Shown here in pieces: positions 40,653-49,901 of a DNA stretch of 64,000 nt (the stretch's first letter is position 1; the number at the start of each line of letters is the position of its first letter). A program made the translations under genes and the position numbers. The notes beneath the pieces were generated by a model. The model did not search any database. It was not told the origin of the DNA and saw only the letters and a list, made by a program, of their open reading frames with translations. Source of the stretch: Sulfurisoma sp. (GTDB taxonomy: Bacteria > Pseudomonadota > Gammaproteobacteria > Burkholderiales > Rhodocyclaceae); assembly GCA_030691075.1 (NCBI GenBank), contig JAUYFI010000085.1:27167-91166 (forward strand), in the 5' to 3' direction.

Positions 40653-41814
40653 GCAGCGTTACGCTGGCTACGCGGTCATCGATTCGAGATCGCGCGGGCG
40701 CCAGCATGCGGAAGCGCCGCCCAAGGCGCGCAGCGAATTCCAGCGCGACCGCGACCGCATCATTCATTCGACGGCCTTTCGCCGCCTCGAGTACAAGACC
40801 CAGGTCTTCGTCAATCACGAGGGTGATCTCTTCCGCACCCGCCTGACCCACTCGATCGAGGTTGCCCAGATCGCCCGCTCGGTGGCGCGGGCGCTGTGTC
40901 TCAACGACGACCTGGTCGAGGCCATCGCACTGGCCCATGACCTGGGCCACACGCCCTTTGGCCATGCCGGCCAGGAAGCCCTCGACGCCTGCATGAAGGA
41001 CCACGGCGGCTTCGAGCACAACCTGCAGAGCCTGCGCACCGTCGACCTGCTCGAGGAGCGCTATGGCGCTTTCGACGGCCTCAACCTCATGTACGAAACG
41101 CGCGAAGGCATTCTCAAGCATTGCCCGCCGGCCAAGGCGCTTCAGCTCGGCGATCTCGGCCGGCGCTTCCTCGACGAGCGCCGCCCCTCGCTCGAGGCGC
41201 AGCTGACCAACCTCGCCGACGAGATCGCCTACAACAACCATGACGTCGACGATGGTCTGCGCTCGGGCCTGATCGACGAGTCGATGCTTGAAGGCGTTAG
41301 CCTCTATGCCCGCCATGCCGCCGCGGCGCGCGAGGAATTCCCCGCGATTTCCGGCCGCCGCCTGGTAAGTGAGACTGTCCGCCGCATGATCGGCGCGCTG
41401 GTCGAAGACCTGCTCGAAGAGTCCGGCCGGCGCATTCGCGAAGCGGGCGTGGCCACCCTCGCCGACGTTCATGTTGCACCGCCGTTGATCGGCTTCAGCC
41501 CGGCGATGCAGGCGGAGAACCGCGAACTCAAGACCTTCCTGCGCGAGAACCTCTATCGCCACTATCAGGTGCTGCGCATGACCAACAAGGCGCGGCGCAT
41601 CATCGGTGAACTCTTTGACGCTTTCACGGCTACCCCGCGCTTGCTACCGCCGCAATATCAGCAGATGGCGGATCGCGATGCGTGCGACCCGGTGAACGCC
41701 GTTGCCGCGCCGGCCGTCCGTGCCCGCGCCGTGGCTGATTACATTGCAGGCATGACCGACCGTTACGCCATCAAGGAACATCGCCGTCTCTTCGGCGTCG
41801 GCGAGATCGACTGA
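40624..41814 (+). CDS. dgt: Deoxyguanosinetriphosphate triphosphohydrolase-like protein
   Basis: [54 protein letters not shown]; start codon uncertain. Confidence 0.93.
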   Translation: MPPSSPVVVEQRYAGYAVIDSRSRGRQHAEAPPKARSEFQRDRDRIIHSTAFRRLEYKTQVFVNHEGDLFRTRLTHSIEVAQIARSVARALCLNDDLVEAIALAHDLGHTPFGHAGQEALDACMKDHGGFEHNLQSLRTVDLLEERYGAFDGLNLMYETREGILKHCPPAKALQLGDLGRRFLDERRPSLEAQLTNLADEIAYNNHDVDDGLRSGLIDESMLEGVSLYARHAAAAREEFPAISGRRLVSETVRRMIGALVEDLLEESGRRIREAGVATLADVHVAPPLIGFSPAMQAENRELKTFLRENLYRHYQVLRMTNKARRIIGELFDAFTATPRLLPPQYQQMADRDACDPVNAVAAPAVRARAVADYIAGMTDRYAIKEHRRLFGVGEID

Positions 41815-41915
41815 AAGTTTAAGCCCCTATTAAAAACCGCGGTTTGCGCCCAACCATGGTTCGATACCAAGGCAATCGCATGAATGCCGATGTCGTGGAC
41901 ATCTGAAATAGTCGT

Positions 41916-42701
41916 TCACGATAAATGGATTGCAAGGGGGCTGTTCACCGGCGTTGGATTTATTTGGTCTCCTGTCTTTTTGGGGTGTGCCATGGAGACG
42001 AAGTGCCGCAGTCCTTCCAGGTCCCGGATGGAAATGCCGCCGTATTCGATGCTCAGGCAACCGGCATCCTCCAGCACCTTGAGCGCGCGGTTGACACGTT
42101 GCCGCGAGACGCCGGCGAGGTAGCCGAGTTCCGCCTGCGAGATGGCAAGGTGGCGGCCGAGGCCGGGATAGAGCACGGGGTTGAACAGCGAGGCCAGGCA
42201 GCGCGCGACGCGGGCGTCGGTGTCGAGCAGGCGCTCGGATTCGAGCAGGCCGATGAACTGGCCGAGACGCTCGTTGAGCTGGACGAGCAGATGGCGGTTG
42301 AAGCCGATGCTGTGGTCGAGCAGCCACTGGAAAGTCTCGCGCCGCATATGGGCGACGCGGCTGTCGCGCAACGCGACGGCGTCATACTTGCGCGGCTCGG
42401 TCTTGAGCATCGAGCCCTCGCCGAACCAGCCGCCGGGCGACACGCCGGTCAGTGTCGCGGTCTTGCCCGAGTCGAGGTCGCTGGAGACCTTGAGCAGGCC
42501 GTCGATCACGCCCAGCCAGTGCTCGACCGGCTCGCCCTTGCGGCAGGCGTAATGGCCGGCCGGGATGGCGCGCTCGAAAATCCCCGCCTCGACGCGGGCC
42601 AATTCGGCGGCCGAGAGGTCGCAGGCCCAGCGGCACCGGCGCAGGGCCTCGGCCAGGGTCGGAGATGGCGCCGGGGAGTTTTTCTGGAGATTGTCGGCCA
42701 C
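41916..42701 (-). CDS. Crp/Fnr-family transcriptional regulator (GTG start)
   Basis: N-terminal cNMP-like fold; C-terminal HTH ISQAELGYLAGVSRQRVNRALKVLEDAG. Confidence 0.88.
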   Translation of the reverse strand: MADNLQKNSPAPSPTLAEALRRCRWACDLSAAELARVEAGIFERAIPAGHYACRKGEPVEHWLGVIDGLLKVSSDLDSGKTATLTGVSPGGWFGEGSMLKTEPRKYDAVALRDSRVAHMRRETFQWLLDHSIGFNRHLLVQLNERLGQFIGLLESERLLDTDARVARCLASLFNPVLYPGLGRHLAISQAELGYLAGVSRQRVNRALKVLEDAGCLSIEYGGISIRDLEGLRHFVSMAHPKKTGDQINPTPVNSPLAIHLS

Positions 42702-42790
42702 GCGACAATTGTAGGACGAACCGTCGTTACAATGGCCGCAACAGACCGCAACGATCCCCATCGGAAGCGGCGCGAAGGAGGAGGCTCTGG

Positions 42791-44770
42791 ATGGCGGCAA
42801 CAGCGGACGCCTCTGCGTCCGGTTTGGCTCTGGACACTTTCCCGCGCCTGCTGCTGCAGCATGCGCGCGTGCGCGGCGGCAAGACCGCGACGCGCGAAAA
42901 AGATCTCGGCATCTGGCAGTCGTGGACCTGGCAAGAGGCCGCCGACGAAACCCGCGCCATGGCCGCCGGCCTGGCCGCGCTGGGCTTCAGGCGCGGCGAT
43001 CACCTCGCCATCATCGGCGACAACCGCCCCCGCCTCTACTGGGCGATGTGCGCGGCGCAGATGCTCGGCGGCATTCCCGTGCCGCTCTACCAGGATGCCG
43101 TGGCGGCGGAGATGATCTTCGCCCTGCAGGACGCCGAAATCCGCATCGCCATCGTCGAGGACCAGGAGCAGGTCGACAAGCTGCTCGAAGTCCGCGAGCA
43201 GTGCCCGGCGATCGAGCACATCCTTTACGACGACCCGCGCGGCATGCGCCACTACACCCAGACCTTCCTGCAGAGCCTCGACGAGGTCGTGGCGATGGGC
43301 GGCATCCACAACAGGAATCAGCCCGAGTTCATCGAGGCGGAGATCGCACGGGGGAAGACCGACGACGTGGCGATCATGCTCTACACCTCCGGCACCACCG
43401 GCAAGCCCAAGGGCGTCTGTCAGACCCACGCGGCCTTCATCGCCGCGGCGCGCGGCGGCTGCGGCTTCGACCGGCTCGACGACAGCGACGAGATCCTCTC
43501 CTACCTGCCGATGGCCTGGGTCGGCGACCACCTGTTTTCCTACGCCCAGGCGCTGTATGCCGGCATCACGGTGAACTGCCCCGAGTCGAGCGAGACGGTG
43601 CCCATCTGCCTGCGCGAAATCGGCCCGACCTACTATTTCGCGCCGCCGCGCGTCTTCGAGAACCTGCTGACCCAGGTGATGATCCGCATGGAGGACGCCG
43701 CGGCGATCAAGCGCGGCATGTTCCACTACTTCATGGCGGTGGCGAAGCGCTGCGGCGCCGAGATACTCGACGGCCGGCCGGTGACGCCGCTTGATCGCCT
43801 GCGCTACGCGCTCGGCAACCTGCTGGTCTACGGCCCGCTGCGCAACGTGCTCGGCATGAGCCGCATCCGCGTCGCCTACACGGCGGGCGCGGCGATCGGC
43901 CCCGACCTGTTCCGCTTCTACCGCTCGATCGGCATCAACCTCAAGCAGCTCTACGGCCAGACCGAAACCTGCGCCTACGTCTGCCTGCAGCCGGACGGCG
44001 GGATCAAGTTCGACTCGGTGGGCAAGCCGGCGCCGCAAGTCGAGGTGAAGGTGGCCGACAACGGCGAGATCCTGGTGCGCGGGCCGATGCTGCTCAAGGA
44101 ATATTACAAGCGGCCGCGGGACACGGCCGAAGCCATCGACGCCGAAGGCTATTTCCACACCGGCGACGCCGGCTTCCTCGACGAGGACGGCCACCTCAAG
44201 ATCATCGACCGCGCCAAGGACGTCGGCAAGCTTTCGACCGGCGCGATGTTCGCGCCCAACTACATCGAGAACAAGCTCAAGTTTTTCCCGCACATCAAGG
44301 AGGTCGTGGCTTTCGGCCACGACCGCGCCATGGTCTGCGCCTTCGTCAATATCGACATGGGCTCGGTGGGCAACTGGGCGGAACGGCGCGGCCTGGCCTA
44401 CAGCGGCTACACCGACCTGACCGGCAAGGCCGAGGTGCTCCAGTTGATCGGGGAATGCGTCGAGCAGGTCAATGCCGAACTGGCTCACGACGCCATGCTG
44501 GCCGGCACGCAGATCCACCGCTTCCTGGTGCTGCACAAGGAACTCGACCCCGACGACGACGAGCTGACGCGAACCCGGAAAGTGCGCCGCGGTTTCATTT
44601 CGGAGAAGTACGGCGTGCTGATCGACGCGCTTTACTCGGGCAAGGCATCGCAGTTCATCGAAACGCAGGTTCGCTTCGAGGACGGCCGCACCGGCAAGGT
44701 GTCCGCCGACCTGGCGATCCGCGATGCGAAGACCTTTCCCGCCGGCGCGGCGGCGAGAAAGGCCGCATGA
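42791..44770 (+). CDS. Long-chain acyl-CoA synthetase / AMP-dependent ligase
   Basis: AIMLYTSGTTGKPKGVCQTH, LYGQTETCAYV, GYFHTGDAGFLDEDGHLKIIDRAKD. Confidence 0.92.
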   Translation: MAATADASASGLALDTFPRLLLQHARVRGGKTATREKDLGIWQSWTWQEAADETRAMAAGLAALGFRRGDHLAIIGDNRPRLYWAMCAAQMLGGIPVPLYQDAVAAEMIFALQDAEIRIAIVEDQEQVDKLLEVREQCPAIEHILYDDPRGMRHYTQTFLQSLDEVVAMGGIHNRNQPEFIEAEIARGKTDDVAIMLYTSGTTGKPKGVCQTHAAFIAAARGGCGFDRLDDSDEILSYLPMAWVGDHLFSYAQALYAGITVNCPESSETVPICLREIGPTYYFAPPRVFENLLTQVMIRMEDAAAIKRGMFHYFMAVAKRCGAEILDGRPVTPLDRLRYALGNLLVYGPLRNVLGMSRIRVAYTAGAAIGPDLFRFYRSIGINLKQLYGQTETCAYVCLQPDGGIKFDSVGKPAPQVEVKVADNGEILVRGPMLLKEYYKRPRDTAEAIDAEGYFHTGDAGFLDEDGHLKIIDRAKDVGKLSTGAMFAPNYIENKLKFFPHIKEVVAFGHDRAMVCAFVNIDMGSVGNWAERRGLAYSGYTDLTGKAEVLQLIGECVEQVNAELAHDAMLAGTQIHRFLVLHKELDPDDDELTRTRKVRRGFISEKYGVLIDALYSGKASQFIETQVRFEDGRTGKVSADLAIRDAKTFPAGAAARKAA

Positions 44771-45555
44771 TGGGCGAGCGCGTCATCGGCGACGTCATCC
44801 TCGACCTGCGCAACATTTCGCTGGCCTTCGGCGGCGTCAAGGCGCTGACGGAAATTTCCTTCGACGTGCGCGAGCACGAGATCCGCGCCATCATCGGCCC
44901 CAACGGCGCCGGCAAGAGCTCGATGCTCAATGTCATCAGCGGCGTCTACCGGCCGCAGCAGGGCGAGATCGTGTTTCACGGCGAGCACTTCGCGCGGATG
45001 AACTCCTACAAGGCGGCCAAGGCCGGCATCGCCCGCACCTTCCAGAACATCGCGCTGTTCAAGGGCATGTCCGTCCTCGACAACATCATGACCGGCCGCA
45101 CCCTGATGATGAAGGCCAACCTGCTGCAGCAGGCCTTCTGGTGGGGGCCGGCGCGGCGCGAGGAACTGGCGCACCGGGCCAAGGTGGAGGAGATCATCGA
45201 CTTCCTCGAGATCCAGCACATCCGCAAGACGCCGGTGGGACGGTTGCCCTACGGCCTGCAAAAGCGCGTGGACCTCGGTCGCGCCCTGGCCATGGAGCCG
45301 CGCATACTGCTGCTCGACGAACCGATGGCCGGCATGAACGTCGAGGAGAAGCAGGACATGAGCCGCTTCATCCTCGATGTAAACGACCAGATGGGCACCA
45401 CCATCGTGCTGATCGAGCACGACATGGGCGTGGTGATGGACATCTCGGATCGTGTCGTGGTGCTCGACTACGGCAAGAAGATCGGCGACGGCAGTCCCGA
45501 CGCGGTGCGCGCCAATCCGGAAGTCATCCAGGCTTACCTGGGTGCTTCGCACTAG
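44767..45555 (+). CDS. livG: Branched-chain-type ABC transporter ATP-binding protein
   Basis: IIGPNGAGKSSMLNVISG, ARTFQNIALFKGM, LLLDEPMAGMN. Confidence 0.92.
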   Translation: MMGERVIGDVILDLRNISLAFGGVKALTEISFDVREHEIRAIIGPNGAGKSSMLNVISGVYRPQQGEIVFHGEHFARMNSYKAAKAGIARTFQNIALFKGMSVLDNIMTGRTLMMKANLLQQAFWWGPARREELAHRAKVEEIIDFLEIQHIRKTPVGRLPYGLQKRVDLGRALAMEPRILLLDEPMAGMNVEEKQDMSRFILDVNDQMGTTIVLIEHDMGVVMDISDRVVVLDYGKKIGDGSPDAVRANPEVIQAYLGASH

Positions 45556-45565
45556 GAAAACAGCC

Positions 45566-46495
45566 ATGGCCTTCTTCCTCGAAACCCTGATCGGCGGCTT
45601 GATGGCGGGCATGCTCTACTCGCTGGTGGCGATAGGCTTCGTGCTGATCTTCAAGGCGTCCGGCGTGTTCAACTTCGCCCAGGGCGCGATGGTGCTGTTC
45701 GCCGCGCTGGCGATGGCGCGTTTTTCCGAGTGGGTTCCCGGCTGGACCGGCGTCAGTAGCCCGCTTTTCGCCAACAGCGTCGCCTTCGTGCTGGCCGGCA
45801 TCATGATGTTCGTCGTGGCCTGGCTGATCGAGCGGCTGGTGCTGCGCCATCTGGTGAACCAGGAAGGTGCCACGCTACTGATGGCGACGCTGGGCATCGC
45901 CTATCTGCTGGAAGGCATCGGCCAGGGCATCTTCGGCAACGACATCTACAAGATCGACGTCGGCATGCCCAAGGAACCGGTGTTCGTGCTGCAGAACGTC
46001 TTCGAGGGCGGCATCCTCATCAATAAGGAAGACTTCATCGCCGCGCTGATCGCCGCGCTGCTGGTCGGCGCGCTGACGCTGTTCTTCCAGAAAACCGCCA
46101 CCGGCCGCGCGCTGCGCGCGGTGGCCGACGACCACCAGGCCGCGCAGTCGATCGGCATTCCGCTCAACCGCATCTGGGTGATCGTCTGGTGCGTCGCCGG
46201 CGTGACGGCGCTGGTCGCCGGCATCATCTGGGGCTCCAAGCTCGGCGTGCAGTTCTCGCTCGCCACGGTCGCCATGCGCGCGCTGCCGGTGGTGATTCTC
46301 GGCGGGCTGACCTCGGTGCCGGGCGCCATCGTCGGCGGGCTGATCATCGGTGTCGGCGAGAAGCTGTCCGAGGTTTTTCTCGGCCCCTATGTGGGCGGCG
46401 GCATCGAGATCTGGTTCGCCTATATGCTGGCGCTGGTTTTCCTGATGTTCCGGCCGCAGGGACTGTTCGGCGAGAAGATCATCGACCGGGTATAG
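45566..46495 (+). CDS. livH: Branched-chain-type ABC transporter permease
   Basis: GLMAGMLYSLVAIGFVLIFKASGVFNFAQGAMVLF. Confidence 0.93.
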   Translation: MAFFLETLIGGLMAGMLYSLVAIGFVLIFKASGVFNFAQGAMVLFAALAMARFSEWVPGWTGVSSPLFANSVAFVLAGIMMFVVAWLIERLVLRHLVNQEGATLLMATLGIAYLLEGIGQGIFGNDIYKIDVGMPKEPVFVLQNVFEGGILINKEDFIAALIAALLVGALTLFFQKTATGRALRAVADDHQAAQSIGIPLNRIWVIVWCVAGVTALVAGIIWGSKLGVQFSLATVAMRALPVVILGGLTSVPGAIVGGLIIGVGEKLSEVFLGPYVGGGIEIWFAYMLALVFLMFRPQGLFGEKIIDRV

Positions 46496-46501
46496 AAAAT
46501 G

Positions 46502-46570
46502 GCCCCCCACGCTCACATTCGTTCGCTGCCCCCCACGGGGGGGCGTAGCCTCCCTTGGGGCGGCCCTGCG
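46502..46570 (+). repeat. Intercistronic dispersed repeat C (copy 2, livH/livM)
   Basis: gccccccacgctcacattcgttcgctgccccccacgggggggcgtagcctcccttggggcggccc. Confidence 0.8.
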
Positions 46571-46581
46571 GGAGACTAGCC

Positions 46582-47658
46582 ATGATTTATCGCGAAAACG
46601 GCCAGTTCAAGACGTCCTACGCGGCGGACCAGCAGATTTTCCCCATCGTTCAGGATCGCTGGGCGATGCTGCTGCTGCTCGTCGTCGCCTTCGTCGGCGT
46701 GCCGCTGCTGTCCAGCGAGTATCTGTTCCGCGCCATTTTCATTCCCTTCCTGATCCTGTCGCTGGCCGCCATCGGCGTGAACCTGCTGGTCGGCTACTGC
46801 GGCCAGATCACGCTGGGCGCCGGCGCCTTCATGGCCGTCGGCGCCTATGCCGCCTACAATTTCTCGATCCGCATCGATGGCATGCCGCTGCTCGGCGCAC
46901 TGCTGCTCGGCGGCCTTTCCGCCGCCGCCATGGGCATCGTCTTCGGCGCGCCCAGCCTGCGGGTGCGCGGCCTCTATCTGGCGATGGCGACGCTGGCGGC
47001 GCAGTTCTTCTGGGACTGGGCTTTCCTGCGCATCAAATGGTTCACCAACGACGCGCCGTCCGGTTCGGTGTCCATTTCCCATCTGCAGGTCATGGGCTGG
47101 CCCATCGAGTCGCCGGTCGAGAAATACCTGTTCTGCCTGACGCTCCTCGCCGTCTTCGCCCTGGCGGCGAAGAACCTGACCCGCAGTTCGATCGGCCGCC
47201 AGTGGATGGCCATCCGCGACATGGACGTCGCAGCCGAGGTGATCGGCATCCGCCCCATGTTCGCCAAACTCTCGGCCTTCGCCGTCAGCTCCTTCTACGT
47301 CGGCGTGGCCGGCGCGCTGTGGGGCTTCGTGCACCTGAGTTCGTGGGAGCCGGCGGCCTTCTCGGTCGATCGCTCCTTCCAGTTGCTGTTCATGGTCATC
47401 ATCGGCGGCATGGGCTCGATCATGGGCAGCTTCTTCGGCGCGGCCTTCATCGTGGTGCTGCCGATTTTCCTCAACCAGATGCTGCCCTGGCTGGGCGAAC
47501 TGGTCGGGCTGTCGATTTCCACCGCCGCCGTTTCCCACGCGGAGTTCATGATCTTCGGGGCGCTGATCGTGTTCTTCCTGATCGTCGAGCCCCACGGCAT
47601 CGCCCGGCTGTGGTCCACGGGCAAGGAAAAACTGCGGCTCTGGCCGTTTCCGCATTAA
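46582..47658 (+). CDS. livM: Branched-chain-type ABC transporter permease
   Basis: GVNLLVGYCGQITLGAGAFMAVGAYAAY. Confidence 0.93.
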   Translation: MIYRENGQFKTSYAADQQIFPIVQDRWAMLLLLVVAFVGVPLLSSEYLFRAIFIPFLILSLAAIGVNLLVGYCGQITLGAGAFMAVGAYAAYNFSIRIDGMPLLGALLLGGLSAAAMGIVFGAPSLRVRGLYLAMATLAAQFFWDWAFLRIKWFTNDAPSGSVSISHLQVMGWPIESPVEKYLFCLTLLAVFALAAKNLTRSSIGRQWMAIRDMDVAAEVIGIRPMFAKLSAFAVSSFYVGVAGALWGFVHLSSWEPAAFSVDRSFQLLFMVIIGGMGSIMGSFFGAAFIVVLPIFLNQMLPWLGELVGLSISTAAVSHAEFMIFGALIVFFLIVEPHGIARLWSTGKEKLRLWPFPH

Positions 47659-47702
47659 CCGTTTTATCGCAGGCGCATCAAACCCACACAAGGAGGAGAC
47701 AC

Positions 47703-49037
47703 ATGAAACTACGCAAACTCGCCCTGGCCGCCTCGCTGGCCACCCTCGGCCTGTCGTCCCTGATCACGGCGCCCGCTTATGCCCAGGCCAAGGAGCAGTT
47801 CTTCCCGGTGCTGGTGTATCGCACCGGCGCCTACGGGCCGAACGGCACGCCCTGGGCCAACGGTTACATCGATTACTTCAAGCTGGTCAACGCCAAGGGC
47901 GGCATGAACGGCGTCAAGATCATCTTCGAGGAATGCGAATTCGGTTACGCCACCGACCGCGGCGTCGAGTGCTACGAGCGCCTCAAGGGCAAGCATGGCG
48001 GCGCCACGCTGGTCCAGCCGCTGTCGACCGGCGTCACCTTCGCCCTCACCGAGAAGGCGGCGACGGACAAGATTCCGCTGATCACCGCCGGCTACGGCCG
48101 CAGCGAATCGCAGAACGGCGCCGTGTTCGCCTGGAACTTCCCGCTGCTCGGAACCTACTGGGTCGGCGCCGACGTGGCGATCCAGCACATCGCCAAGAAG
48201 GAAGGCGGCTTCGACAAGCTCAAGGGCAAGAAGATCGCGCTGGTCTATCACGACAGCCCCTATGGCAAGGAGCCGATTCCGCTGCTGCAGGAACGCGCCA
48301 AGATGCACGGCTTCGACGTGCAGCTGCTGCCCGTCGCCCACCCCGGCGTCGAGCAGAAGGCCACCTGGCTGCAGATCCGCCAGAACAAGCCCGACTATGT
48401 CCTGCTGTGGGGCTGGGGCGTGATGAACTCCACCTCGCTCAAGGAAGCGCAGGCGACCGGCTATCCGCGCGAGAAGATGTACGGCATCTGGTGGGCGGGC
48501 GCCGAGCCCGACGTCAAAGACGTCGGCGCGGGGGCCAAGGGCTACAACGCGCTGGCCCTGCAACATGGCGCCGAACCGAACTCCAAGGTGGTCAAGGACA
48601 TTCTCGCCATGGTGCATGGCAAGAGCCAGGGCACCGGCCCGAAGGAGGAAGTCGGCCAGGTGCTCTACATGCGCGGCGTGCTGTCCTCCATGCTGGCCAT
48701 CGAGGGTGTGAAGAAGGCGCAGGAACGCCATGGCCGCGGCAAGATCATGAGCGGCGAGCAGGTGCGCTGGGGCCTGGAAAACCTCGACCTCGACCAGAAG
48801 GCGCTGGACGGCCTCGGCTTTGCCGGCGTCATGCGGCCGGTGCAGACCTCCTGCCTCGATCACATGGGATCGAGCTGGGTGCGCGTGCATACCTGGGACG
48901 GCGCCAAGTGGAACTTCTCGTCCGACTGGTACCAGGCCGACGAGAAGGTGATCCGTCCCATGGTGATGCTGGCCTCGGGCCGCTACGCGGAAGAGAAGAA
49001 GCTCAAGCCGCGCACGCCGGAGGAATGCAAGCAGTAA
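47703..49037 (+). CDS. ABC transporter substrate-binding protein (Leu/Ile/Val-binding type)
   Basis: Signal peptide MKLRKLALAASLATLGLSSLITAPAYAQA; LVYRTGAYGPNGTPWANGYIDYFKLVNAKGG. Confidence 0.93.
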   Translation: MKLRKLALAASLATLGLSSLITAPAYAQAKEQFFPVLVYRTGAYGPNGTPWANGYIDYFKLVNAKGGMNGVKIIFEECEFGYATDRGVECYERLKGKHGGATLVQPLSTGVTFALTEKAATDKIPLITAGYGRSESQNGAVFAWNFPLLGTYWVGADVAIQHIAKKEGGFDKLKGKKIALVYHDSPYGKEPIPLLQERAKMHGFDVQLLPVAHPGVEQKATWLQIRQNKPDYVLLWGWGVMNSTSLKEAQATGYPREKMYGIWWAGAEPDVKDVGAGAKGYNALALQHGAEPNSKVVKDILAMVHGKSQGTGPKEEVGQVLYMRGVLSSMLAIEGVKKAQERHGRGKIMSGEQVRWGLENLDLDQKALDGLGFAGVMRPVQTSCLDHMGSSWVRVHTWDGAKWNFSSDWYQADEKVIRPMVMLASGRYAEEKKLKPRTPEECKQ

Positions 49038-49048
49038 GTCGAGGTTCC

Positions 49049-49070
49049 CGCCCCGCCTACCGGCGGGGCG
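49049..49070 (+). promoter_or_regulatory. Intercistronic GC hairpin CGCCCCGCC-TACC-GGCGGGGCG
   Basis: Perfect 9-bp stem, 4-nt loop, no immediate U-tract. Confidence 0.7.
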
Positions 49071-49088
49071 TACCCGCCAGAAAAAATC

Positions 49089-49901
49089 ATGACCCCCGCC
49101 ACCACCCTGCTCAACGTCAACAGCATCGAGGTCATCTACAACCACGTGATCCTCGTGCTCAAGGGCGTGTCCTTCAGCGTTCCCGAGGGCGGCATCGTCG
49201 CGCTGCTGGGCGGCAACGGCGCCGGCAAGACCACGACGCTGCGCGCGGTGAGCAACCTGCTCGCCGGCGAGCGCGGCCAAGTGACCAAGGGCTCCATCGA
49301 GTTGCGTGGCGAGCGCATCGAGGCGCTGTCGCCGGCGGAACTGGTCAGGCGCGGTGTCATCCAGGTCATGGAAGGCCGCCACTGCTTTGGGCATCTCACC
49401 ATCGAGGAAAACCTGCTGACCGGCGCCTATACGCGCCGCGACGGCAAGGCCGCCGTCGCCGCCACGCTGGAAAAGGTCTACGCCTACTTCCCGGGTCTCA
49501 AGAATCGGCGCACCAGCCAGGCGGCCTACACCTCCGGCGGCGAACAGCAGATGACCGCCATCGGCCGCGCGCTGATGGCCAACCCGAACATGGTGCTGCT
49601 CGACGAGCCATCGATGGGACTGGCGCCACAAATCGTGGACGAGGTCTTTTCCATCGTCAAGGACTTGAACCAGAAGGAAGGCGTCACCTTCCTGCTCGCC
49701 GAGCAGAACACCAACATGGCGCTGCGCTACGCCGACTTCGGCTACATCCTCGAGAACGGCCGCGTCGTCATGGAAGGCGTCGCCGCGGACTTGCGCAACA
49801 ACGAGGACGTCAAGGAGTTCTATCTCGGCATTTCCAGCCAGGGCCGCAAGAGTTTCCGCGACATCAAGAATTACCGCCGCCGAAAGCGCTGGCTGGCATG
49901 A
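49089..49901 (+). CDS. livF: Branched-chain-type ABC transporter ATP-binding protein
   Basis: LLGGNGAGKTTTLRAVSN, GRHCFGHLTIEENLLTGAY, SGGEQQMTAIGRALM. Confidence 0.92.
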   Translation: MTPATTLLNVNSIEVIYNHVILVLKGVSFSVPEGGIVALLGGNGAGKTTTLRAVSNLLAGERGQVTKGSIELRGERIEALSPAELVRRGVIQVMEGRHCFGHLTIEENLLTGAYTRRDGKAAVAATLEKVYAYFPGLKNRRTSQAAYTSGGEQQMTAIGRALMANPNMVLLDEPSMGLAPQIVDEVFSIVKDLNQKEGVTFLLAEQNTNMALRYADFGYILENGRVVMEGVAADLRNNEDVKEFYLGISSQGRKSFRDIKNYRRRKRWLA

